Below are positions 7,644 through 14,039 of a stretch of 30,676 nucleotides of DNA, one piece after another. Position 1 is the first letter of the stretch; every line of letters starts with the position of its first letter. A program made the translations under genes and the position numbers. The stretch covers positions 1-30,676 of the forward strand of contig CAJUCT010000041.1 of assembly GCA_910585015.1 (NCBI GenBank), given 5' to 3'. The notes below the pieces were generated by a model. It saw only the letters and a list, made by a program, of their open reading frames with translations. It was not told the origin of the DNA and made no database searches. Source of the DNA: an uncultured Acetatifactor sp. Its GTDB lineage: Bacteria > Bacillota > Clostridia > Lachnospirales > Lachnospiraceae.

Positions 7644-8223
7644 CTGGAGCCTCCTCTTTTGCTTCTTTTTTCACTTCCTCAAATTGATATGGCCTTAATT
7701 TCCATTGTCCCGGATAATACCTTCCAGCCATTAACGGATGTGTTGCCCTTAATCTTGCGTATTTTCCAGCTTCATCCACCAAATCCATGCTGCAGTCCTT
7801 GTAATCCTTTAAAAGTTCTTTTAAATAACATTTTTCCTCTGACACAAATTTATTTCCGGTGAATGTATTTCCAAAGCCGATAAGGATTGTGTCAAAATTG
7901 CGCTTTAACACATCCCGAAGATATGCCCGGTTTTCCCTGTTATTGGCAATCTCGGAGGGTTTCAGTTTCTTGCACAGGTCTGCATACAGGTTGCATATGG
8001 TAATCGTTGTGTAACCCATGGGCAGCAGATTATTTAAAATAAATGTGGTTGTGGTATCCAACACTTTTATATCCGTACTGGCCGGATTCAAGCCGATTAC
8101 CAGAATTTTTTTCTGCTCTTTCTCTCCCTGAATCTGAAAAGTAAGCTCAAACCGCTTTTTTCTTGTCTTGTCGAAAATAGTTTTTCGTTCCATTACAAAC
8201 TTATCTATTACGTTTTTCTCCAT
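7579..8223 (-). CDS. DUF1643-family protein
   Basis: A 214-aa protein from ATG 8223, which has AAAGGAGC 6 bases upstream. It shows GLNPAST (44–50), a long middle with CNLYADL, IGFGNT (115–120) and ATHPLMAGRYY (160–170), matching the pattern I know for DUF1643. DUF1643 genes are common in staphylococcal SCC elements, which supports the cassette reading. The GxNP and HP motifs recall the uracil-DNA-glycosylase superfamily, but that is a resemblance, not a proof, and no activity is established here. The tail from about 183 is charged and low-complexity (EVKKEAKEEAPGGTDKNGEN) and is where the next gene starts. Upstream is a strong terminator hairpin only a few bases from the ribosome binding site, so expression probably depends on readthrough. 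Confidence 0.85.
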   Translation of the reverse strand: MEKNVIDKFVMERKTIFDKTRKKRFELTFQIQGEKEQKKILVIGLNPASTDIKVLDTTTTFILNNLLPMGYTTITICNLYADLCKKLKPSEIANNRENRAYLRDVLKRNFDTILIGFGNTFTGNKFVSEEKCYLKELLKDYKDCSMDLVDEAGKYARLRATHPLMAGRYYPGQWKLRPYQFEEVKKEAKEEAPGGTDKNGENQEHQPVVPAKAD

Positions 8224-8241
8224 CTGACTGCTCCTTTGCAT

Positions 8242-8280
8242 AAAAAATAAGGGCAATCAACTGTTACGCTGATTGCCCTT
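8242..8280 (-). terminator. Perfect terminator or attenuator just before the DUF1643 gene
   Basis: AAGGGCAATCA and TGATTGCCCTT form a perfect 11-bp stem with a 10-base loop, followed on the minus strand by ATTTTTT. The DUF1643 ribosome binding site begins only about 6 bases after the T-run. No promoter fits between, so the operon below must be read through this hairpin. Confidence 0.85.
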
Positions 8281-8302
8281 ATTCCATTGTGTGATTCTGT
8301 TG

Positions 8303-8380
8303 TCATGCGGTTACATGCTCTAATGCCACCAGTACGCCTACTGTTATGACACATGCACTGATAAAGATTCCTGCCTGCAT
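8303..8380 (-). CDS. 25-aa hydrophobic peptide upstream of the terminator
   Basis: ATG 8380 is preceded by a strong AAAGGGGTGAT site, and the frame stops at TGA 8303. The peptide begins MQAGIFISACVITVGVLVAL and ends EHVTA, forming a single membrane-spanning helix. The terminator at 8242–8280 follows 23 bases later. The size, hydrophobicity and short terminated transcript resemble type I toxin peptides or a leader peptide that controls the terminator. No antisense RNA promoter was identified. Translation is supported by the ribosome binding site only. Confidence 0.5.
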   Translation of the reverse strand: MQAGIFISACVITVGVLVALEHVTA

Positions 8381-8436
8381 ATATATCACCCCTTTCTACA
8401 TGATTTCAGGGTAATAATATGTATTTCAAAATGTCA

Positions 8437-8565
8437 TTAAGCCTTCACCCAAACATGCTGTTTCACATTTCCATTTTTATCTTTTTTGCAAATTCCATTA
8501 GTCGGTTTTGCACTTTCCGAATTTGTTACAGCCGTTTTTCCACAATTTTTACATTTCCAACGCAT
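8437..8565 (-). CDS. 42-aa zinc-ribbon-like small protein
   Basis: ATG 8565 is preceded by a near-perfect GGAAAGGAGGTGA ribosome binding site. The product starts MRWKCKNCGKTAVT, with a CxxC pair, and has a single later Cys in GICKKDKNG followed by His in KQHVWVKA. That gives a possible C-C-C-H zinc knuckle. It is basic, which suits nucleic acid or protein binding. It follows the 49-aa membrane gene by 58 bases in what looks like one operon. No family assigned. Confidence 0.65.
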   Translation of the reverse strand: MRWKCKNCGKTAVTNSESAKPTNGICKKDKNGNVKQHVWVKA

Positions 8566-8623
8566 GACCTTCACCTCCTTTCCAAATATTTATTTCTCTG
8601 TACTGACATACATATAAATTCTT

Positions 8624-8773
8624 TTATCCGAATTTCTTAACCATATATACAATGCCGGAAATTGCTGCCACCACCCAAAACAGTTCCCATAAAAATCCAA
8701 TCACATAAGATAACAGCCATATAAGAACCACTATTCCGACGACTGCCGCAAGAATCAACAGTATCTTCTTCAT
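8624..8773 (-). CDS. 49-aa membrane protein
   Basis: ATG 8773 has AAAAGGAGAAATC just upstream. The product (MKKILLILAAVVGIVVLIWL and onward) holds two hydrophobic helices separated by a short FLWELFW segment and ends in MVKKFG. It starts 23 bases after the stop of the 538-aa gene, so both are probably made from one transcript. It may anchor or partner that protein at the membrane. Family not recognised. Confidence 0.7.
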   Translation of the reverse strand: MKKILLILAAVVGIVVLIWLLSYVIGFLWELFWVVAAISGIVYMVKKFG

Positions 8774-8796
8774 GATTTCTCCTTTTGTCCGCAAGT

Positions 8797-10413
8797 TTAT
8801 TTTTTGAACAGCTTTCCAAGCCCTTTTATCATATCCATTCCACTTTTCGGGTTTAAGATTTTATCCTTCTGCTTTTCCAGATATTGAACTGCTTCGGCTG
8901 TATCCTCCTGGACTAACCCAAGTTTCGGCAATAGCTCCTCCATACTCTTTCTGACCTCCTCAATTTTTTCCAGAGATGAAGTGTCCGCTTTTTTCATTGC
9001 CTTTAACAGTCTGTCTTTTCCGGCCTGCTTGCGGTCTACTTTTCTCAGCAGTCCTGTCGTACAGAATTTTTTGTCAAAATCAGATAAGTATCCGTTTATC
9101 TTGTCTAAATACTTCTGCTTTAATTCGGAACAAAACCGCTCTTCAAACTCTGTTCTTCTTTCCAATAAATCAGCCTCGTAGTCAAGCAGCGATTCAGACG
9201 TAGGTGGCGCAATCTCGCCAAAGAAAGCCTGTAATGCCTGTAACTCTTCACGGGCGAAATCAGCAGAGTCTCTGGTAGAACAGACAACGCCATCCACTGT
9301 CCGGTACTGCAGGTCGAAGTCTTCTAACCTTTGATTGATATATTTCATACAATCCAGTTCGTCTGTAACAGGCAGACTTAAAGTCCCGCAATATTCAATC
9401 AGCTTTTCCTTTGCTTTTACGGAATCTTCTTCGGTTTCTCCCTGAATATCTTTTACATATCGGAGTGCCTGACGGTCTTTGGAATCCTGCAGGGCAACGC
9501 CATAATAATCTGCCAGTGTTCCCAGTTCTCCGCTTTCATCTCCGAATACAGAAAGCATATTTTCAAACAGTTCCAGATTATATGGATTCAGTGCCAAAAT
9601 TTCCTGATAGATTTGATTTACTTTCTCTTTTGGAACTGCGCCGCTTTTTATGTTATTCAAAAGTCTTTGTGCTGTCGCTATATCGTTTTCAGACGGTATA
9701 CTCCAAAGCGTTTCCTGCCTTGCGTCTGAAATAAGTTTTATCAATACATGATGCAGAGCAAATGCCGCTTCAAAAACGCCCTTCTCAATAACTGTCCTTG
9801 TTTTCGTGTCTGCAAATATCTGTTTCAGTTCTGAATTTGCCACCATTTTGCTGACGGAATTTGCTCCGACGTTCCATATACTGTGTCCTATACCTTCTGC
9901 AATGTTCATCATTCCCAATTCTGCCTGATGTGCATAGTTGTCTACAACCGTACCGCCAAAACTGCCGCCTTCCCATCTGGCACGATTATCTTTCCGCTCC
10001 TGACGATATTGTTTCTGTGCCTCCAGGTCTTCATTTACAGAAATGATTTTATCACAGACAGAATCCGAAGCCTCATAAAAGGGATTCAGATATCCATGTT
10101 CATTTGCATACTGATAAATCGTGTCATAGTCCCAGTCATAACGTTCAATACTGATAAGCTCTTTCTTGATTTCATCAATCACAGGACAGATACTCTTTTG
10201 AAAGTCAGAAGAAGATTTCCGCAGAATATCATCGCAATTCGTATAGCTGTCATAAAGAGCAGAAAACTGTGAAACAGCTTCTTTTGCCAGATTGCTGTAT
10301 TTTCTCCGAAGAACCGTATATAGATTTCTCTCTTTCGGAATATTGACAGCCCCAACAGAACATGAATATTCCACGCAATGACTTTCCTTTTCCAACAACT
10401 CATTCATTAACAT
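8797..10413 (-). CDS. Unknown 538-aa protein under a divergent promoter
   Basis: The frame runs upstream to 10494, but that end precedes the -10 box (10485–10490). The likely start is ATG 10413 with AAAGGAGAT 6 bases upstream. The protein begins MLMNELLEKESHCVEYSCSV and is mostly helical. A Gly-rich, more hydrophobic middle (about 160–245, including GGSFGGTVVDNYAHQAELGM) could contact a membrane. A segment with NPYNLELFENMLSVFGD (about 295) looks like a helical repeat seen in uncharacterised Firmicute proteins. The C-terminal third is coiled-coil-like and ends in a basic GLGKLFKK. No enzymatic motif is evident. It heads an operon with the small membrane and zinc-ribbon genes. Confidence 0.8.
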   Translation of the reverse strand: MLMNELLEKESHCVEYSCSVGAVNIPKERNLYTVLRRKYSNLAKEAVSQFSALYDSYTNCDDILRKSSSDFQKSICPVIDEIKKELISIERYDWDYDTIYQYANEHGYLNPFYEASDSVCDKIISVNEDLEAQKQYRQERKDNRARWEGGSFGGTVVDNYAHQAELGMMNIAEGIGHSIWNVGANSVSKMVANSELKQIFADTKTRTVIEKGVFEAAFALHHVLIKLISDARQETLWSIPSENDIATAQRLLNNIKSGAVPKEKVNQIYQEILALNPYNLELFENMLSVFGDESGELGTLADYYGVALQDSKDRQALRYVKDIQGETEEDSVKAKEKLIEYCGTLSLPVTDELDCMKYINQRLEDFDLQYRTVDGVVCSTRDSADFAREELQALQAFFGEIAPPTSESLLDYEADLLERRTEFEERFCSELKQKYLDKINGYLSDFDKKFCTTGLLRKVDRKQAGKDRLLKAMKKADTSSLEKIEEVRKSMEELLPKLGLVQEDTAEAVQYLEKQKDKILNPKSGMDMIKGLGKLFKK

Positions 10414-10484
10414 ACTCAAATCTCCTTTATCTTTTTCCTGTAAACCTCTTACTTTATATTGAGCATATATATACCCCATATACA

Positions 10485-10513
10485 AATATACCATACAACT
10501 CTCAATCTTACAA
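10485..10513 (-). promoter_or_regulatory. Promoter of the 538-aa gene operon
   Basis: TTGTAA (10513–10508), a 17-base spacer and TATATT (10490–10485). The expected start of transcription is near 10478, giving a leader of about 65 bases to ATG 10413. The -35 box is the exact complement of the regulator's -35 box. Confidence 0.7.
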
Positions 10514-10536
10514 TTAAATTCTGGTTAAAATATAAT
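10508..10536 (+). promoter_or_regulatory. Promoter of the HTH regulator gene
   Basis: TTACAA (10508–10513), a 17-base spacer and a consensus TATAAT (10531–10536). Transcription should start near 10543, almost on the GGAGG ribosome site (10544–10548), leaving a leader of only about 13 bases. It uses the same six base pairs as the divergent promoter for its -35. Confidence 0.75.
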
Positions 10537-10555
10537 AAAAACCGGAGGTGCCGCC

Positions 10556-10837
10556 ATGCCCAAGAAAGAAAACCCTTTACGCCAGCTTCCTGTCAGTTCA
10601 GATGGTTATGGCGATATAAAAATTCACTTAGCTGAAATATTAGAAGAAAAAAACATTTCTCTTAATCAGTTATCCTTTCGCACAGAAATGCAGAGAACAC
10701 AATTAAGAAATTACAGGGATAACAAGATACAACGTCTGGATATTGACATTCTGAAACGCCTGTGTTATGTATTAGAGTGTAATCTGACTGATTTGATAGA
10801 ATATATCCCGCCAGAAGAAACACAGACTCTGCAATAA
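10556..10837 (+). CDS. Cro/CI-family (XRE) transcriptional regulator
   Basis: A 93-aa DNA-binding protein and the only clear plus-strand gene. The HTH region (about 27–80) runs LAEILEEKNISLNQLSFRTE through NYRDNKIQRLDIDILKRLCY to LECNLTDLIEYIPPE. This is the short single-domain form typical of HTH_26-type regulators. It starts at ATG 10556 with CCGGAGGTG 6 bases upstream. Divergence from the 538-aa gene with a shared -35 hexamer suggests it represses its own promoter and switches between the two. It sits at the rlmH-proximal end of the element and is probably the element's control gene. A ligand- or partner-sensing domain is absent. Confidence 0.9.
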   Translation: MPKKENPLRQLPVSSDGYGDIKIHLAEILEEKNISLNQLSFRTEMQRTQLRNYRDNKIQRLDIDILKRLCYVLECNLTDLIEYIPPEETQTLQ

Positions 10838-10873
10838 AACCTACATCGTAAGAACTTTATTGTCACGAACAGT

Positions 10874-10907
10874 AAAAACCCCATGGAAGCCTCAAACTCC
10901 CATGGGG
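10874..10907 (-). terminator. Terminator between the regulator and rlmH
   Basis: On the minus strand CCCCATGGGAG pairs with CTTCCATGGGG (11 bp, one G·U) around TTTGAGG, followed by TTTTT. It fits as the terminator of rlmH and may also stop the regulator's transcript, although the plus side lacks a T-run. The apical part nearly equals that of the hairpin at 2121–2147. Confidence 0.85.
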
Positions 10908-10964
10908 GTAAAAATATAACTCTTATTCTCTTTTATTCACAAGAACATCTGTTCCTTTTCGCCC

Positions 10965-10982
10965 TTACTTATGATATGGCTC
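10965..10982 (-). other. Presumed attachment site at the 3' end of rlmH
   Basis: The last rlmH codons read GAGCCATATCATAAGTAA on the minus strand. This matches, from memory, the SCC attachment core in the staphylococcal orfX/rlmH end (TATCAT/CAAA/GT..). The base composition changes from AT-rich to GC-rich at this point, so it is a plausible element–chromosome junction that preserves the RlmH C-terminus. Confidence 0.5.
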
Positions 10983-11444
10983 TCCATTAATAATCCTGTA
11001 CGCCCGGTAGATCTGCTCACACAGAATCACCCGCATCAGCTGGTGAGGAAAGGTCATATCCGAGAAACTGATAGCCTGATTAGCACGTTTTCGGACCTTT
11101 TCATGAAGTCCCAGGGAACCGCCGATCACAAAGGCGATATGGCTCTGTCCGCCAAGTCCAGCCTGGTTGATGGCCTGGGCAAAGCCTTCCGAGGTATAGC
11201 GCTTGCCCTGTATCTCCAGTGTGCAGACATAGGCCCCCTCCTCCAGGCGGGATAACAGCCGGTCGGCCTCCCTCTCCCGGATCTGTTCCTCCAATGCCGC
11301 AGATGCCTTATCCGGGGTCTTTTCATCCGCCACTTCCACAATTTCCAACCTGCAATATCTGCTGAGACGCTTGGCATATTCGCTGACAGCGTCCCGATAG
11401 AAACTCTCCTTGATTTTTCCTACACACAGAATCGTAATCCTCAA
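10965..11444 (-). CDS. rlmH: 23S rRNA pseudouridine-1915 N3-methyltransferase RlmH
   Basis: A SPOUT-fold methyltransferase that adds a methyl group from S-adenosylmethionine to pseudouridine 1915 in helix 69 of 23S rRNA, acting on the assembled ribosome. The 159-aa product has the family's full length. It carries the characteristic SAM-binding knot FVIGGSLGLHEKV, followed by FSDMTFPHQLMRVILCEQIY and the conserved end YRIINGEPYHK. The start is TTG 11444, with AGAGG about 6 bases upstream; no ATG fits the conserved N-terminus (MRITILCVGKIKESF). The gene is the integration target of SCC elements in staphylococci and borders the AT-rich element here. Confidence 0.97.
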   Translation of the reverse strand: MRITILCVGKIKESFYRDAVSEYAKRLSRYCRLEIVEVADEKTPDKASAALEEQIREREADRLLSRLEEGAYVCTLEIQGKRYTSEGFAQAINQAGLGGQSHIAFVIGGSLGLHEKVRKRANQAISFSDMTFPHQLMRVILCEQIYRAYRIINGEPYHK

Positions 11445-11465
11445 AATTACCTCTCATTCTTGTAT

Positions 11466-11497
11466 AGCCGGAGTTTAGCTGGATTCAAACTCCGGCT
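11466..11497. repeat. Inverted repeat in the rlmH leader
   Basis: AGCCGGAGTTT and AAACTCCGGCT form a perfect 11-bp inverted repeat with a 10-base spacer, 22 bases upstream of the rlmH start. There is no T-run on either side, so it is not an obvious terminator. It would form a stable hairpin just before the ribosome binding site. Confidence 0.6.
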
Positions 11498-11561
11498 TCG
11501 CCTGTGATATTGCGCCAATCAGTATCGGAACGCGCAACATCAAAACTTCCCTCTTGAAAAT

Positions 11562-11602
11562 AATTGCCTGAAACCAAAAAGCACTTCAAGTTCCAGGCAA
11601 TT
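11562..11602 (-). terminator. Terminator-like hairpin after the zinc-ribbon membrane gene
   Basis: AATTGCCTGGAAC pairs with GTTTCAGGCAATT (minus strand, one mismatch) around a 15-base loop, followed by ATTTTC. It lies 17 bases after the stop at 11619. The loop is large and the T-run short, so efficiency may be moderate. Confidence 0.6.
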
Positions 11603-11618
11603 TATATATCCGCTTCCC

Positions 11619-12527
11619 CTAATCCTCGGGGAATATAGTATCATACATATCATCCACAAAGTGATCCAAAAACTCCTGATCCAGGTTCACGAACTGACGA
11701 TTAAGCACCGCTTTGATCAGAGCCACCCGGCGGAAATACCACTCCTCCTCGGGCACAGTGGACAACTGCAAACTGGCATCCACCTTGGCTCCCTCCAGGT
11801 TCTCCCTGCACCACTTCTCTATGGTGCTCTTGAGAGAATTCTCGGAATCGGCCTCCTTGGCGTAACGCTTGGAATTTTTCAGAGACACAAAACCCATCAC
11901 GATAAAAATCACAAACATGGCCCCCATGATACCGCCGATGGTATAACGGTTGCTTCCCCGCAGCTGCAAGGGCAATACCCCTGTGATCAGCAGCGCCAGG
12001 GCCACCAGCCCCAGGCTGCCCACAATCAGCAGCGTCCAGGCGGAAGATCTGTTCTCCGCCGCCTGTTCCGATTTGTTCCGGTAACCCTGGGGAGATCTGC
12101 GCACGGGCTGAGCCTGCATCTGCTCCTTCTGCTTTTCCGAAGGTTCTTCCGTCCCCATGCCAAACCATTGGGGTTGGGGCTTCTCCGCCTCCCGGCGCGC
12201 CTGTTCTTCCGAAACCCTGACAGCTTCCTCGGCCTGGCGCACCTGCTCCTGCTGCATGTATACGGCTCCAAGCTTGAGGGCCTTCTGCTTGTCCTTCTCA
12301 TTGATCAGAAGCTCATGTACCGCCTCTTTTTCATCGTAGACAATCTCCATATTTTTCAGACCATTGTATTCCAAATACTCCTTCAGCCGGGCCAGTCCCT
12401 CCTCCTCTCCAAAGATCAGCGGAACCTTATTTACTATCTCCTTCTCCGACACCAACTGGCAGCCGCAATCCGCACACACGGCAATCCCGTCTCTGTACTC
12501 ATTCCTGCACTTGGGACATATCAACAT
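11619..12527 (-). CDS. Zinc-ribbon protein with two membrane helices
   Basis: The 302-aa product starts with a zinc ribbon (CPKCRNEYRDGIAVCADCG, residues 4–22). A DUF2007-like stretch follows (VPLIFGEEEGLARLKEYLEY, residues 35–54), a charged Gln/Glu-rich linker (about 90–155), and two membrane helices (about 163–185 and 197–215). The C-terminal soluble domain runs to residue 302. ATG 12527 follows AAAGGGG. It lies between nfnB (93 bases upstream) and rlmH. The substrate or partner is unknown; such proteins are thought to act as membrane-linked sensors or adaptors, which is inference. The other zinc-ribbon membrane protein at 15186–16601 lies on the far side of nfnAB. Confidence 0.85.
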   Translation of the reverse strand: MLICPKCRNEYRDGIAVCADCGCQLVSEKEIVNKVPLIFGEEEGLARLKEYLEYNGLKNMEIVYDEKEAVHELLINEKDKQKALKLGAVYMQQEQVRQAEEAVRVSEEQARREAEKPQPQWFGMGTEEPSEKQKEQMQAQPVRRSPQGYRNKSEQAAENRSSAWTLLIVGSLGLVALALLITGVLPLQLRGSNRYTIGGIMGAMFVIFIVMGFVSLKNSKRYAKEADSENSLKSTIEKWCRENLEGAKVDASLQLSTVPEEEWYFRRVALIKAVLNRQFVNLDQEFLDHFVDDMYDTIFPED

Positions 12528-12619
12528 ACTTTAACCCCTTTCCTGCATGGCATAGCCTGCTCCATTACACCCCATAGCCCTGCCTTAATCATTTGATTTT
12601 GGCTCTATTACCCCAATAT

Positions 12620-14008
12620 TCATTCCACGCTGGACAAATACTCGTCAATCCCCTTGGCCGCCGCTTTTCCGGCGCCCATTGCCAGAATAACCGTTGCCGC
12701 TCCTGTCACGGCGTCCCCTCCGGCATACACGCCCTCCTTGGTAGTCTTGCCATTCTCCTCCGCCGCCACGATACACTTCCACTTGTTGATCTCCAACCCC
12801 TCGGTGGTGGAAGAAATCAGCGGATTCGGGGAGGTTCCCAGGGACATAATCACCGTGTCCACATCCAGCACAAACTCTGAATCCGGCACCTCCACCGGCC
12901 TTCTCCTGCCGGACTCATCGGGTTCGCCCAACTCCATGCGGATACACTTCATGCCGGTTACCCAGCCCTTATCGTCCGCCAGGATCTGGGTGGGATTGGT
13001 CAGCAGGTCAAAAATGATACCTTCTTCCTTGGCGTGGTGTACCTCCTCCACACGAGCAGGCAGTTCCTCCTCGCTGCGGCGGTATACGATATGCACTTCC
13101 GCTCCCAGCCGCAGGGCAGTGCGGGCCGCGTCCATGGCCACATTGCCGCCGCCCACCACGGCCACCTTCTTGCCCCTCATAATAGGAGTGTTGCTGTTTT
13201 CGTCGAAAGCCTTCATCAGATTGCTTCTGGTCAGATACTCATTGGCGGAAAATACACCGTTACTGTTCTCGCCGGGAATGCCCATAAATTTGGGCAGGCC
13301 GGCGCCGGAACCAATAAACACCGCGGAAAAACCTTCCTCGGACAGCAGCTGGTCGATGGTCACGGATTTGCCCACCACCACATTGGTCTCGATCTTTACA
13401 CCCAAGGATTCCACATTCGCTATCTCTTTGGCGACCACCGTCTCCTTGGGCAGACGAAACTCCGGGATACCGTACACTAACACGCCGCCGGGCTCGTGCA
13501 GGGCCTCAAAAATCGTCACTTCATATCCCATCTTGGCCAGATCACCGGCACAGGTAAGGCCGGCAGGGCCGGAGCCGATCACCGCCACTTTTTTGCCCTT
13601 TCTCTCCTTTGCGCCCTCAGGCTTTATCCCCTGTTCCCGGGCATAGTCCGCCACAAAGCGCTCCAGCTTGCCGATGGACACCGGCTCACCCTTGATGCCC
13701 CGGATACATTTGCCCTCGCACTGGCTCTCCTGGGGACATACGCGCCCACACACGGCGGGCAGCGCGCTGGACTGGCTGATGGTCTGATAAGCCCCATCAA
13801 TGTCACCGTTTTTCACCTGCTCCACAAAGCCCGGGATATTGATCGCCACAGGACAGCCCTTGACGCACTGCGCATTCTTACAGTTGATGCAGCGGCTGGC
13901 CTCCTCCATGGCTTCTTCCTTATTATATCCCAGACACACCTCTTCAAAATTCTTTGCGCGCTCCTGCGCGTCCTGCTCCCTGACAGGCACTTTCTTTAAT
14001 ATGTCCAT
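12620..14008 (-). CDS. nfnB: NfnB-type FAD/4Fe-4S oxidoreductase subunit (glutamate synthase small-subunit-like)
   Basis: The 462-aa protein begins with an Fe–S domain with two cysteine sets (C40, C43, C48, C52 and C87, C91, C97, C101). An FAD site (VIGSGPAGL, about 144) and an NADPH site (VVGGGNVAMDAARTALRLGA, about 287) follow. Databases usually name this GltA, the small subunit of glutamate synthase. No large subunit is encoded nearby; instead the NfnA-type partner lies 31 bases upstream. That pairing is the NADH-dependent reduced ferredoxin:NADP+ oxidoreductase (NfnAB), which bifurcates electrons from NADPH to ferredoxin and NAD+ or runs in reverse. Length matches NfnB. A glutamate synthase role alone cannot be excluded from sequence. 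Confidence 0.9.
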   Translation of the reverse strand: MDILKKVPVREQDAQERAKNFEEVCLGYNKEEAMEEASRCINCKNAQCVKGCPVAINIPGFVEQVKNGDIDGAYQTISQSSALPAVCGRVCPQESQCEGKCIRGIKGEPVSIGKLERFVADYAREQGIKPEGAKERKGKKVAVIGSGPAGLTCAGDLAKMGYEVTIFEALHEPGGVLVYGIPEFRLPKETVVAKEIANVESLGVKIETNVVVGKSVTIDQLLSEEGFSAVFIGSGAGLPKFMGIPGENSNGVFSANEYLTRSNLMKAFDENSNTPIMRGKKVAVVGGGNVAMDAARTALRLGAEVHIVYRRSEEELPARVEEVHHAKEEGIIFDLLTNPTQILADDKGWVTGMKCIRMELGEPDESGRRRPVEVPDSEFVLDVDTVIMSLGTSPNPLISSTTEGLEINKWKCIVAAEENGKTTKEGVYAGGDAVTGAATVILAMGAGKAAAKGIDEYLSSVE

Positions 14009-14039
14009 CTCTATTCTCCTTCAATTTTGGGTACTCTTT

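Noticed and set aside
8637..8819. 60-codon minus-strand frame overlapping the 49-aa membrane gene
   Set aside because: It lacks a ribosome site and overlaps both the end of the 538-aa gene and the small membrane gene in another frame; the 8624–8773 frame has AAAAGGAG and a credible membrane product.
1..10960. Resistance cassette (mecA-like or other)
   Set aside because: No penicillin-binding protein, drug-modifying enzyme or efflux gene is encoded; only the cassette core resembles SCC.
11661..12596. 311-codon plus-strand frame antisense to the zinc-ribbon membrane gene
   Set aside because: It has no ribosome binding site of note, His/Leu-rich composition typical of antisense frames in GC-rich DNA, and lies opposite a well-supported gene.
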